Shown: positions 5,663 to 14,664 of the stretch, in pieces | Layout: each line of letters begins with the position of its first letter | Numbering within the stretch: position 1 is the first letter of the stretch | Origin: an uncultured Prevotella sp. | Lineage (GTDB): Bacteria; Bacteroidota; Bacteroidia; Bacteroidales; Bacteroidaceae | NCBI GenBank assembly: GCA_934217675.1 | Contig: CAKQCV010000029.1 | Coordinates: forward strand, 1 to 31,017 | Direction of reading: 5' to 3' | DNA length: 31,017 bases | Position numbers and translations under genes: made by a program | The notes under the pieces: generated by a model | The model's input: the letters and a program-made list of their open reading frames with translations, nothing else | Databases searched by the model: none | What the model was told of the DNA's origin: nothing

Positions 5663-7204
5663 TTACTGAAGTTTTTTCAATAAACTTGCAATGCTGACTT
5701 TGTCTTCAATGATACTGTTAAGCTGATCGATATTTACTCTCTCTTGTTCCATTGTATCACGGAAACGAAGTGTTACGCAATTATCCTTCAATGTGTCGTA
5801 ATCAACAGTAACACAATATGGAGTACCTATTGCATCCTGACGGCGATAACGCTTTCCGATAGTATCCTTTTCATCATACTGGCAGTTGAAATGGAACTTC
5901 AAATTATTGATAATTTCACGAGCCTTCTCCGGTAGACCATCTTTCTTTACCAATGGCAGTACGGCAAGTTTTACAGGAGCCAATGCTGCAGGCAATTTCA
6001 ATACTGTACGAGTTTCTCCGTTCTCCAACTTCTCCTCCTCGAAAGAATGACACATGATAGAGAGGAACATACGGTCTACACCGATACTCGTCTCTATATC
6101 ATACGGAGTGTAGCTTTCATTTGTCTGTGGATCGAAGTATTTAATAGAACGACCTGAGAATTTCTCATGCTGTTTCAAATCATAGTCTGTACGACTATGA
6201 ATACCTTCAACTTCCTTAAAGCCAAATGGCATTTTGAACTCAATGTCGGTAGCAGCATTTGCATAGAATGCAAGTTTCTCATGGTCATGGAAACGATAGT
6301 TGTCTGCACCGAAGCCAAGAGCTTGATGCCACTTCATACGGAACTGCTTCCATTTCTCGAACCATTCTTTCTCTGTGCCTGGTTTTACAAAGAACTGCAT
6401 CTCCATCTGCTCAAACTCTCTCATACGGAAGATGAATTGGCGAGCAACTATCTCATTACGGAAAGCTTTACCAATCTGTGCTATTCCGAATGGAATTTTC
6501 ATACGACCTGTCTTTTGAACGTTTAGGTAGTTCACAAAAATGCCTTGCGCAGTCTCTGGTCGCAAGTAGATTTTGCTTGCTGCATCTGATGTAGATCCCA
6601 TTTCTGTAGAGAACATAAGGTTGAACTGACGAACATCTGTCCAGTTTTTTGTTCCACTAATAGGATCAACTATCTCCTCGTCAAGTATTATCTGTTTCAG
6701 TTCTTCAAGATTTGGACCTTGCATTGCCTCAGTGTAACGTTCGTGCAAAGCATCACGTTTTTTCTGATGTTCTATAACACGAGGGTTCGTTTCGCGGAAT
6801 TTAGCCTCATCAAAAGAATCCCCAAAACGCTTGCGTGCCTTTGTAATTTCTTTATCTATTTTCTCCTCGTATTTTGCTATTTGGTCTTCAATGAGAACAT
6901 CTGCGCGATAGCGTTTCTTGGAATCGCGATTATCAATAAGAGGATCATTGAAAGCATCAACGTGCCCGCTGGCTTTCCATATTGTAGGATGCATAAATAT
7001 AGCGGAATCAATGCCCACGATATTATCATGAAGCAACACCATGCTTTTCCACCAATATTCCTTAATATTGTTTTTCAGTTCCACACCGTTCTGCCCATAA
7101 TCATATACGGCAGCCAATCCATCGTAGATATCACTGCTTGGGAATACAAATCCGTATTCCTTACAATGAGACACGATTTTCTTGAAAACGTCTTCTTGTG
7201 CCAT
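5663..7204 (-). CDS. glyS: Glycine--tRNA ligase (alpha2 type)
   Basis: A 513-residue class II aminoacyl-tRNA synthetase that charges tRNA-Gly with glycine using ATP in the cytoplasm. The N-terminus (GFVFPSSDIY at 18-27, then DYGQNGVELKNNIKEYWW) is the typical start of the homodimeric GlyRS. Motif 2 region is visible as FRNEI (248-252) with FRMREFEQMEMQFF, preceded by the glycine-site signature RPETAQGIF (215-223); motif 3 is the GVDRMFL block near 383-389. The anticodon-binding domain follows (APVKLAVLPLVKKDG onward) to the end. Length fits the alpha2 enzyme, not the separate alpha/beta subunits. First gene of a two-gene operon with the FKBP lipoprotein; a -7-like box lies at 7246-7253. Confidence 0.97.
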   Translation of the reverse strand: MAQEDVFKKIVSHCKEYGFVFPSSDIYDGLAAVYDYGQNGVELKNNIKEYWWKSMVLLHDNIVGIDSAIFMHPTIWKASGHVDAFNDPLIDNRDSKKRYRADVLIEDQIAKYEEKIDKEITKARKRFGDSFDEAKFRETNPRVIEHQKKRDALHERYTEAMQGPNLEELKQIILDEEIVDPISGTKNWTDVRQFNLMFSTEMGSTSDAASKIYLRPETAQGIFVNYLNVQKTGRMKIPFGIAQIGKAFRNEIVARQFIFRMREFEQMEMQFFVKPGTEKEWFEKWKQFRMKWHQALGFGADNYRFHDHEKLAFYANAATDIEFKMPFGFKEVEGIHSRTDYDLKQHEKFSGRSIKYFDPQTNESYTPYDIETSIGVDRMFLSIMCHSFEEEKLENGETRTVLKLPAALAPVKLAVLPLVKKDGLPEKAREIINNLKFHFNCQYDEKDTIGKRYRRQDAIGTPYCVTVDYDTLKDNCVTLRFRDTMEQERVNIDQLNSIIEDKVSIASLLKKLQ

Positions 7205-7245
7205 TTTTACTTATATTGTTTTGTTATAATTCTACGTTATTTTTG

Positions 7246-7253
7246 CAAAGTTA
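7246..7253 (-). promoter_or_regulatory. Promoter -7 box for glyS
   Basis: TAACTTTG on the minus strand, about 42 bases upstream of the glyS start codon. No convincing upstream TTTG box at the usual spacing is visible, so only half of the consensus is supported. Confidence 0.45.
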
Positions 7254-7308
7254 CGTTTTTTCCGTTATTTAGCACTTCATATCATCGTTAAATGTTATGA
7301 AACACTTT

Positions 7309-8388
7309 CTATTTGTATGCCATTTTCCTGGCATATTCAATTATAGTGTCAATACCGTTTGCAACGTCTTCATCCAACAGCCCAACTTTAAAGTCTGGTT
7401 CAATTCCAAATTCCGTGCTATTTTTCTTATTGTCAAACATAGGACATGCACTAAATCTTACACTCCAACCATTCGGAAGTTCTGCACTGAAAGGCATCCC
7501 CGCTCCACCTCCGGTATTATCACCTATGATTTTTACATTATGACAGCATTTCATGTATTTAACGTATTCATTTGCTGCGCTATAAACAGAACGATTCGTC
7601 AACACATAAACATCCTTTTGCCAACGTATCCCCTTTGAGGGCTTAAGCCATTGTTCTTCCATCTTTGAAAAGTCTGCATGCCCTACTCCTGTTTTATGTT
7701 GCATATATCCTACCAACAATTTTTGGTTTGTGAAGCGTGCAGCAAATTTCTCAGCCATTGTAAGCAGTCCTCCCCCATTGTTACGCACATCAACGATAAG
7801 AGCATGACATGGTGCAAGATACATCATCACATCATCGAGGTTTCCGTCACCAATAGCATTTTCAAAGCTTTCATATCGTATATATCCAATGTTATCATCA
7901 AGCCGCCTGTATTTTAACCCACTTGCGATACGATAATCCGTGCCTAAATATTTTCTTTGTAACGTATCACTAAAATTCTTTGGATAGCCTTCATTCCAAC
8001 TCCAATAACGTGATGCATTAAATGACGAGTACAGATTAACATGTCCATCCTTTAATTCTGCAAGCATATTTCCAAGAACTTCGAAAAGTTGCTGTTTGCT
8101 CATCGAAGCATCCACCTGCTTTGCATATTTTGCATGTACCTCATCCCAATCAAGTCCGTATTCCGCTTTTTTGTAGTCAAAGAAGCAATACCGTTGATCT
8201 ATTATCTTCCAAAGAGCTTCAAAATTTCCATTCGGAGAATCGTCATATTCCTCTTCATCCACGCAGGAAGATAGAGATAAAACAGCAGACAATACCAATA
8301 AACCCGACAGAACGTTGTATGAACATAATCCCTTCAGAGTGTTATATAAATATAATAAGGTATCACCCAAAGTCTTTCTTGCTATCAT
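7309..8388 (-). CDS. S41-family (tail-specific/tricorn-core) peptidase, lipoprotein
   Basis: A 359-residue predicted lipoprotein (hydrophobic segment about 25-40, lipobox LSSC, Cys42) with the S41 peptidase core. Visible landmarks are DGHVNLYS (114-121), with His116 a candidate base; YIRYESF (169-175); VDVRNNGGG (199-207); and TNRSVYSAANEY (264-275), where Ser270 is the expected nucleophile. No PDZ domain is recognised between the N-terminal helices and the catalytic core, unlike classical C-terminal processing proteases. It probably cleaves envelope or imported peptides; the substrate is unknown. Its ATG overlaps the stop of the DUF3316 gene as ATGA (8385-8388), implying translational coupling. 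The start is fixed by that overlap and by the absence of another Met before residue 96. Confidence 0.88.
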   Translation of the reverse strand: MIARKTLGDTLLYLYNTLKGLCSYNVLSGLLVLSAVLSLSSCVDEEEYDDSPNGNFEALWKIIDQRYCFFDYKKAEYGLDWDEVHAKYAKQVDASMSKQQLFEVLGNMLAELKDGHVNLYSSFNASRYWSWNEGYPKNFSDTLQRKYLGTDYRIASGLKYRRLDDNIGYIRYESFENAIGDGNLDDVMMYLAPCHALIVDVRNNGGGLLTMAEKFAARFTNQKLLVGYMQHKTGVGHADFSKMEEQWLKPSKGIRWQKDVYVLTNRSVYSAANEYVKYMKCCHNVKIIGDNTGGGAGMPFSAELPNGWSVRFSACPMFDNKKNSTEFGIEPDFKVGLLDEDVANGIDTIIEYARKMAYK

Positions 8389-9206
8389 AATCTTACAATT
8401 TTAAATCTGCGTGTCACTCCTACCACAAACATGTTTGAGTATGAATGATATTTCAAATTATTAACCTTTGTTTGTCGCCAATCCCCCAAGTAGCCAAATC
8501 TTAAAGTTGTTTTGCCTATATTAAAATCAACCGACAACATTTGTCTTAATGATGGCATTGAACACAAAGTCACAGGCACTACATTATGGTCGTAGTCTCC
8601 TTTAGAGAATATTTCATAATACGACTGCCCGTAATTTGGACTAAATATAATTCCACATAAAGGCATACTCACCTCATACCTCGCCATCATAGGCATACTG
8701 CCTACACTAAAGTAGTATGAAGCGATTGCCACTGGCGAGATGCAGAAATTCAACTTTGCCTGTACTGGATTATTACCATTTCTTGTATTATACAAAAAGC
8801 CTACAGTTGCATCAAGCATTCCACCAGCTTTAATATCAAGTTTATTTGATGCAAATTTCCAATTGTGTAAGAATCCATAACTGAAATTATACGTTCCACT
8901 TATCTCGTTGCCATTATCTGCCCTATTTTTACTACCCGATACAAAACCTTGATGAACAACAAGTCTTGACCACAATTTTCCTTCACGCTCTCTAACCGTA
9001 TGTGACATATATCGAATCTCTGTCCCCGAATATTTCTCTGGAGAAATATAAGTATCAAGAATCCCAACACTTCCCACACCTATCATCCGCATATTGCTGA
9101 TAATTTTATCTTGTGCGTAAAGTTCACATTTAAAGCCTGTTCCTAATATTGCGACGAGCGGAATCAAGACTCTAAACATTTTTTGCAAAGACATTATGTC
9201 GTTCAT
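8385..9206 (-). CDS. DUF3316-family exported protein
   Basis: A 273-residue protein with a signal peptide ending near Ala31-Gln32 (YAQ). Composition and alternating aromatic/polar stretches, with a C-terminal strand pattern ending VVGVTRRFKIVRL, suggest beta strands and probably an outer-membrane barrel-like fold. The blocks RMIGVGSVGILDTYISPEKYSGTE and the middle aromatic-rich repeats fit what I know as DUF3316, found in Bacteroidales; function unknown. Start at 9206, with Met5 (9194) as an alternative. It lies 35 bases after parC and overlaps the S41 peptidase by four bases, so the two are probably made together, perhaps as a barrel and its lipoprotein protease partner (inference). Confidence 0.75.
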   Translation of the reverse strand: MNDIMSLQKMFRVLIPLVAILGTGFKCELYAQDKIISNMRMIGVGSVGILDTYISPEKYSGTEIRYMSHTVREREGKLWSRLVVHQGFVSGSKNRADNGNEISGTYNFSYGFLHNWKFASNKLDIKAGGMLDATVGFLYNTRNGNNPVQAKLNFCISPVAIASYYFSVGSMPMMARYEVSMPLCGIIFSPNYGQSYYEIFSKGDYDHNVVPVTLCSMPSLRQMLSVDFNIGKTTLRFGYLGDWRQTKVNNLKYHSYSNMFVVGVTRRFKIVRL

Positions 9207-9241
9207 AAGTTATACTAATTTTTCTTACTATCCATGCATAT

Positions 9242-12013
9242 TTACTTTTTATCATCAAAAAGATTCAACTGCCCTGTAATTTCATCAATTACCTGCTGTT
9301 GTGTCTTACCTGCATCTGGATCAAGATTTTCTTTTGGTTCTGAATCTGTTGGGTTATTCTGAACATCGGCTTGCTCTGTCTCTTCTGCAGAATCAACAGT
9401 ATCTATATTTTTCTCGTCAACATCAGCTATAGGTTCAAGCTCCTCCAGCTTTGCAAGTTCAAACGTAGTCAAACGTTTTCCTCTTGCCTTATATCCCTTG
9501 ACAAGTGCAAAATCATTGACATTCACCTCAAGAGATGCCCGGAATTCATCATGCCCTCCAAACGATAGCAACAACCTTGGATTCTTTGTATCTGTAAGAA
9601 TAAGCAGCTCATTTTTAGGATTTTCACCTATATAGCTTTGTTTCTTCTTTGTCATCTCAAAGACAAACCTCTTTATATAAGGAATTCCGTTTTGGTCAGC
9701 ATCCCTAACCACCGCACACCAAATCTTATGAGGTTCAAACTTCTCTATTCTAAGTATATTATCCTCATAGTGGTTATTAACATCAAAGTTTGTCATATAA
9801 TATTCTCCGCTTTTCAAGACCACAAGGATACTTTCTCCTTCATTAAACTCACCAAGTAGCTTTCCATGATCATCATAATTCAAGCGGTTCACATCAGGAT
9901 CAAACCATACTTTTCTACCACCGAGAGTACTATGCCCATGACTTTTCAGCGAAATACGATGAATACTATTCTTTGTAAGAATATTGCCCATTGCAGCTCT
10001 TCCTTTTACCAGAATTGTAGAAAAATCTTTTTCTATAAAGATATTCTTCAATTTCGGTGTAGGATCGAGTGTAACTTTTATGATTTCAGCCTCTCCATTA
10101 GGATTTGCTGTAAAATAATTAACTCTTGAGCCCGGTTTTCCTTGTGTCAAGTCATACTCTCTGTCGCGGGTCATGCTTGTCACATTGAATCTCTTTATAT
10201 AATAATAGCCTTGCTTACCGTCACGATAAACCACGTTGTAGATTGTACGTTTGTCATTTTTCTTGAACACAGCTACATGGATAATGTTTTTACCCACAAA
10301 GACCTTGTCAGCAACCTTTATTACCTTATATTTTCCATCTTTGTAGAAAATAATAATATCATCAATATCAGAGCAATTGCATACAAATTCATCCTTTTTC
10401 AGACCTGTTCCGATAAATCCTTCTTGTCTGTTTATATAAAGTTTTTCGTTTGCCTCAACAACTTTAGTTGCCTCTATTGTATCGAAATTCTTTATTTCCG
10501 TGAGTCGAGGATGATTGGCTCCATACTTCTGCTTCAAGTATATGAACCAATTTGCTGTAACCTCAACCATATTACCAAGGTCACGGTTGATGCTATCAAT
10601 TTCTGACTTCATCTTTGCCATCAGTTCATCAGCCTTATCCTTATTGAATTTCAGAATCCTCTGCATTTTTATCTCCATCAGTCTAAGGATATCATCTTTT
10701 GTCACCTCACGTATCATTTGCGGATAGAAAGGAGTGAGACGATTATCAATATGCTCACATGCTGCATCCATATTTGGAGCATTCTCAAACTCTTTGTCTT
10801 TATATATTCTTTCTTCAATAAAGATTTTCTCAAGCGATGCGAAATGCAGTTGTTCCAGCAACTCTCCTTTACGTATTTCTAATTCTTTTTGTATAAGCCC
10901 TTTGGTGCGTTCTACAGAGCAGCGAAGCACATCGCTGACTGTTAGGAACTGCGGTTTATCATCCTGTATAACACAACAGTTCGGCGAGATATTCAGTTCG
11001 CAATCAGAAAAAGCATAAAGAGCATCAAGAGTTTTATCCGACGACACTCCAGGAGCAAGATGTACCTGTATTTCCACTTCTGCAGCAGTATTGTCATCAA
11101 CCTTACGTGCCTTTATTTTGCCTTTCTCTATAGCTTTTAAGATAGAGTCAATAAGTGTTGTTGTTGTCTTGCCGAATGGAATTTCGCGAATTACGAGAGT
11201 TTTACTATCAAGCTTTTCAATTTTCGCCCTGACCTTCAGCACTCCACCACGCTGTCCGTCATTATATTTGCTAATATCAATGCTTCCGCCTGTAGGAAAA
11301 TCCGGATACAAATGAAACTCTTCGCCATGAAGATATTTCACGGCGGCATCACAGATGTCATTAAAGTTATGAGGAAGAATCTTTGAAGACAAGCCCACGG
11401 CAATACCTTCCGCTCCTTGTGCCAGTAAGAGTGGAAATTTTGCAGGGAGAGTAATAGGTTCTTTATTTCTTCCATCATAACTGAGTTGCCAATCTGTTGT
11501 TTTAGGATTAAAGACAACGTCAAGTGCAAACTTTGATAGTCTTGCCTCTATATATCGTGGTGCAGCAGCACGGTCGCCAGTAAGGATGTTTCCCCAATTT
11601 CCCTGACAATCAACAAGTAAATCTTTCTGCCCAAGTTGAACAAGAGCATCACCTATCGAAGCGTCACCATGTGGATGGAACTGCATTGTGTGTCCAACAA
11701 TATTGGCAACTTTATTGTATCTGCCATCGTCCATTCGTTTCATCGAATGCAGAATTCTTCGTTGCACAGGCTTCAAACCATCTTCAATATGTGGTACAGC
11801 TCGTTCCAAGATAACGTATGAAGCGTAATCCAAAAACCAATTCTTGTACATTCCGCTTAAATGATGCACAGCAGACGCGTCGAAGCGGTTTGCTGGTGTA
11901 TAATCAGAATGTTCTGTTGTTTCCACAACATCCTGCTGGTTTTCACTATTATCTTGCTGTCCGGCTGATTTGCTTTCTTCGTCTATTCCGTTGTCTTTTA
12001 TCTCGTCACTCAT
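9242..12013 (-). CDS. parC: DNA topoisomerase IV subunit A (Bacteroidetes type)
   Basis: A 923-residue type IIA topoisomerase A subunit that decatenates and relaxes DNA with ParE. An acidic N-terminal extension (1-45) precedes the winged-helix domain (PHIEDGLKPVQRRIL at 74-88). The quinolone-determining helix reads HPHGDASIGDAL (113-124) and the catalytic tyrosine is Tyr154 in AAPRYIEARLS. The tower and coiled coil follow, then a C-terminal propeller-like domain (about 530-850) and an acidic tail ending LNLFDDKK. At the position of E. coli ParC Ser80/GyrA Ser83 this protein has Ala118, while the acidic partner is kept as Asp122. parE is not in the window. A full-consensus promoter lies at 12059-12090; DUF3316 and the S41 peptidase follow closely. 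Confidence 0.95.
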   Translation of the reverse strand: MSDEIKDNGIDEESKSAGQQDNSENQQDVVETTEHSDYTPANRFDASAVHHLSGMYKNWFLDYASYVILERAVPHIEDGLKPVQRRILHSMKRMDDGRYNKVANIVGHTMQFHPHGDASIGDALVQLGQKDLLVDCQGNWGNILTGDRAAAPRYIEARLSKFALDVVFNPKTTDWQLSYDGRNKEPITLPAKFPLLLAQGAEGIAVGLSSKILPHNFNDICDAAVKYLHGEEFHLYPDFPTGGSIDISKYNDGQRGGVLKVRAKIEKLDSKTLVIREIPFGKTTTTLIDSILKAIEKGKIKARKVDDNTAAEVEIQVHLAPGVSSDKTLDALYAFSDCELNISPNCCVIQDDKPQFLTVSDVLRCSVERTKGLIQKELEIRKGELLEQLHFASLEKIFIEERIYKDKEFENAPNMDAACEHIDNRLTPFYPQMIREVTKDDILRLMEIKMQRILKFNKDKADELMAKMKSEIDSINRDLGNMVEVTANWFIYLKQKYGANHPRLTEIKNFDTIEATKVVEANEKLYINRQEGFIGTGLKKDEFVCNCSDIDDIIIFYKDGKYKVIKVADKVFVGKNIIHVAVFKKNDKRTIYNVVYRDGKQGYYYIKRFNVTSMTRDREYDLTQGKPGSRVNYFTANPNGEAEIIKVTLDPTPKLKNIFIEKDFSTILVKGRAAMGNILTKNSIHRISLKSHGHSTLGGRKVWFDPDVNRLNYDDHGKLLGEFNEGESILVVLKSGEYYMTNFDVNNHYEDNILRIEKFEPHKIWCAVVRDADQNGIPYIKRFVFEMTKKKQSYIGENPKNELLILTDTKNPRLLLSFGGHDEFRASLEVNVNDFALVKGYKARGKRLTTFELAKLEELEPIADVDEKNIDTVDSAEETEQADVQNNPTDSEPKENLDPDAGKTQQQVIDEITGQLNLFDDKK

Positions 12014-12058
12014 ATAAAAGAATTCTTCCTATATACCTTAATAAATGGAAATTTTCTT

Positions 12059-12090
12059 CAAAAGTACTGTTTTTTTTCGTATATAGCAAA
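12059..12090 (-). promoter_or_regulatory. Promoter of parC
   Basis: The minus strand shows TTTG (plus 12087-12090), exactly 20 bases, TACTTTTG (plus 12059-12066): full consensus about 46 bases upstream of the parC start. It lies between parC and the end of tcdA, so parC is transcribed independently of the ftsX-tcdA operon. Confidence 0.7.
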
Positions 12091-12227
12091 TTTCGATTGG
12101 CTAAAAGATTTTATAAGATGCTAACATTATTACAATTAGATGCAATAAACAAGGCTATCAATACAGACAATGGCTGCAACAGAATGTAATGACATTATTA
12201 CCAACCATTATCTTCTTTCTTTGTTGA

Positions 12228-13061
12228 TTATGCTTTTTGTTCGGCTTTTGTTTCTTCCAGTCCTTTTGCATATATGTCATTCATCACAAGTCCAGCAATG
12301 GTAAACCCAAAGATTGCCGTAACATGAGCAACGGTACCGTTAATTTGAGCTTTAGAGCTACACCACTCATGATTTACGAGATTAGGATCGCCAGGACCAA
12401 TTTTTGCTTTCGGACACATACAATGCTCTGTTCCACAAGTTGAGTTATGACCTATGTTGGAAAGCAGTTCCTCACTGTACACACACTTGAACTTATGGGC
12501 AGGACGTATTTTCATCTTGCGGAACTTTCCCCTAAGGGCACGAGCTAATGGGCACCCCTTTACTTTCCAAAACTCATCCACATGGATTTTCGAAACATCC
12601 ATCTTCAATGCTGCTCCCATTGAAGAGAAGAACACAGCTTTGGTTTTACAGGCTTCAAGAATAAGAAGAGCTTTGTCTTTCAAACTGTCTATAGCATCAA
12701 TTATGTAGTCATAATCTTCGATATGAAAATCAGCGGCAGTAGTTTCATCGTAAATTTTTTGCTGTGCATCAATCTCAGCATTTGGATTTATTTCGAGCAG
12801 ACGTTCTTTCAAAACCTCTACCTTCACCTTACCCACAGTCTTTGTAGTAGCCATGAGTTGCCGGTTTATATTTGTAATACACACACGGTCGGAGTCAACA
12901 ATTGTGAGATGGCGTATACCTGAGCGCACCAAGCTCTCAGCACACCAACTTCCTACGCCTCCCACACCAAAGATAATAACCTTGGCATCAGCCGTTTTCT
13001 GCATTATGTGCTCCCCTACGAGCAGCTCCATTCTCTTGAATATTCCTTTTTCTATACCCAT
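12228..13061 (-). CDS. tcdA: tRNA threonylcarbamoyladenosine dehydratase (TcdA/CsdL, ThiF-type)
   Basis: A 277-residue E1-like ATP-dependent enzyme that cyclises t6A37 of tRNA to ct6A. The nucleotide-binding loop is FGVGGVGSW (31-39), followed by VDSD (55-58), NINRQL (64-69) and the DYIIDAID block (118-125), all diagnostic for the ThiF/MoeB fold. WKVKGCPLARALR (165-177) and the hydrophobic C-terminal FGFTIAGLV fit TcdA rather than ThiF or MoeB. Unusual is a Cys-rich segment: Cys209, Cys214, Cys216 and Cys234, which could bind a metal. It is the last gene of the ftsX operon; its start overlaps folK by 10 bases (13052-13061). No terminator hairpin is obvious after it. Confidence 0.9.
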   Translation of the reverse strand: MGIEKGIFKRMELLVGEHIMQKTADAKVIIFGVGGVGSWCAESLVRSGIRHLTIVDSDRVCITNINRQLMATTKTVGKVKVEVLKERLLEINPNAEIDAQQKIYDETTAADFHIEDYDYIIDAIDSLKDKALLILEACKTKAVFFSSMGAALKMDVSKIHVDEFWKVKGCPLARALRGKFRKMKIRPAHKFKCVYSEELLSNIGHNSTCGTEHCMCPKAKIGPGDPNLVNHEWCSSKAQINGTVAHVTAIFGFTIAGLVMNDIYAKGLEETKAEQKA

Positions 13062-13489
13062 TGAATTTTCTTTTTTATATCGTTCGTATCGATGATTTCA
13101 GACAGAGGTTTCATCACGAAGTCACGTTCTGTCATCAGAGGATGAGGTACTTTCAAATCAGGTTCGTCAATGCACTCGTTACCATAAAGCAAAATGTCAA
13201 TATCAATCAACCTGTCATGATATTCACCATTATGGGATTTCTCTCTTCTCCCCATGCTGCGCTCTATCTGCTGAGTTGCCGCAAGCAGTTCTCTTGGCGA
13301 AAGTTTTGTCTCAACACACACTGCAGCATTCAGAAAATCGTTATCCGACTTGAATCCCCACGGTTTTGTGCCATAAAGAGCTGATTGGCGAACTACTTTG
13401 CCAACCAGCTCTTCAATTTTTCTGATAGCCTCGGCAATATTCTCACGTTTATCACCAAGATTTGTTCCAAGTCCTAAATATACCTTCAA
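13052..13489 (-). CDS. folK: 2-amino-4-hydroxy-6-hydroxymethyldihydropteridine pyrophosphokinase
   Basis: A 145-residue cytoplasmic HPPK that transfers pyrophosphate from ATP to 6-hydroxymethyl-7,8-dihydropterin in folate synthesis. The N-terminal LGLGTNLGDK (5-14), the TKPWGF loop (41-46) and the DRLIDIDILLYG block (108-119), with its metal-binding Asp pair and substrate-binding residues, are clear. It is slightly shorter than the E. coli enzyme (159). The stop overlaps the start of tcdA, and queA ends 32 bases upstream. folE, another folate or pterin-route gene, is also in the window (18660-19253) but in a different transcription unit. Confidence 0.95.
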   Translation of the reverse strand: MKVYLGLGTNLGDKRENIAEAIRKIEELVGKVVRQSALYGTKPWGFKSDNDFLNAAVCVETKLSPRELLAATQQIERSMGRREKSHNGEYHDRLIDIDILLYGNECIDEPDLKVPHPLMTERDFVMKPLSEIIDTNDIKKKIQWV

Positions 13490-13521
13490 AACAGATGAAG
13501 AATTAGAATTGTAAAATTGAG

Positions 13522-14640
13522 TTAATCATTTACTATAAGCATTGCGTCACCATAGCAACCAAACTTATAATCATTCTCAACAGCCAACTTATATGCCTCC
13601 ATAACAAGGTCGTAACCGCCAAATGCACACGTTGACATAAGCAATGGCGACATTGGCTGATAGAAGTTTGCAATCATAGAGTCAGAAAGTCCACACTCGT
13701 ATGGTGGGAAGATAAACTTGTTTGTCCATCCTTCATATTCCTTCAGCATCTTATCTGTTCCCATGGCTGTTTCCGTAGCTTTCAATACGCTTGTACCAAC
13801 TGCACATACATGATGTCCCTCGCGCTTTGTTTTGTTCACAAGCTCGCAAGCTTCAGCATTGACAAACATCTGTTCTGAATCCATCTTATGCTTTGTAAGA
13901 TCCTCTACCTCTATACTGTGGAAGTTGCCAAGCGCACAATGCAATGTGATAAAAGCGAAGTTGATACCTTTAATTTCCATTCTCTTCATCAGCTCACGAC
14001 TGAAGTGTAAACCTGACGCAGGAGCCGTTACTGCTCCTTCGTTCTTTGCGAATATACACTGAAAGCGGTCCATATCCTCCTCTGTTGCAGGACGCTTGTC
14101 CACAATATAATGTGGAAGAGGTGCCGAACCAAGGGCAAAAAGGTCATGTTTAAACTCATCGTGCGGAGCATCATACAAGAAACGCAATGTTCTACCACGA
14201 CTCGTAGTGTTGTCTATTACTTCGGCAACCATAGAGCTACTCTCATCAAAGAACAGTTTATTTCCGATACGTATCTTTCGGGCTGGCTCTACAAGTACAT
14301 CCCAAAGACGCATCTCCTCATTCAGTTCTCTGAGTAAAAACACTTCAATCTTAGCCTCGGTTTTTTCTTTTGTCCCGTATAGTCGAGCAGGAAACACCTT
14401 TGTATCGTTGAATATGAATGTGTCGTGCTCATCAAAATAATCAAGCACATTGCGGAAGTCCATATACATAGGATTGCCCTTCTCATCTTTCAGAGGCTTG
14501 CCGTCGGCATCCTTTCTGAACATGTCTATAGTGCCCGACTTTCTGTGGAGCACCATCAGCTTGCATTCATCACGATGATATGATGGTTCCAGAGCGATAA
14601 GCTCCTCTGGAAGTTTAAACTTAAACTGTGATAGTTTCAT
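13522..14640 (-). CDS. queA: S-adenosylmethionine:tRNA ribosyltransferase-isomerase
   Basis: A 372-residue QueA that transfers and isomerises the ribosyl moiety of SAM onto preQ1 at tRNA position 34, giving epoxyqueuosine. Family blocks are clear: FKFKLPEELIALEP near the N-terminus, FNDTKVFPARLYG, APASGLHFSRELM in the middle, the IEVEDLTKHKM block and FIFPPYECGLSDSMIANFYQP towards the end. It is a little longer than the usual 340-356 residues, because of a short charged insertion around residues 43-60 (DADGKPLKDEKGN). Part of the ftsX-tcdA operon, 24 bases after truB. No preQ1 riboswitch is expected or seen here, since the gene is internal to an operon. Confidence 0.96.
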   Translation of the reverse strand: MKLSQFKFKLPEELIALEPSYHRDECKLMVLHRKSGTIDMFRKDADGKPLKDEKGNPMYMDFRNVLDYFDEHDTFIFNDTKVFPARLYGTKEKTEAKIEVFLLRELNEEMRLWDVLVEPARKIRIGNKLFFDESSSMVAEVIDNTTSRGRTLRFLYDAPHDEFKHDLFALGSAPLPHYIVDKRPATEEDMDRFQCIFAKNEGAVTAPASGLHFSRELMKRMEIKGINFAFITLHCALGNFHSIEVEDLTKHKMDSEQMFVNAEACELVNKTKREGHHVCAVGTSVLKATETAMGTDKMLKEYEGWTNKFIFPPYECGLSDSMIANFYQPMSPLLMSTCAFGGYDLVMEAYKLAVENDYKFGCYGDAMLIVND

Positions 14641-14664
14641 ATTCTATTAAGCCTTTATGGATTT

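Noticed and set aside
10142..10606. Long plus-strand open frame opposite parC
   Set aside because: Antisense shadow of a conserved topoisomerase region, with no start signals of its own.
12121..12189. Short plus-strand frame between parC and tcdA
   Set aside because: Only 23 codons from its ATG, no ribosome site; it overlaps the region upstream of the parC promoter.
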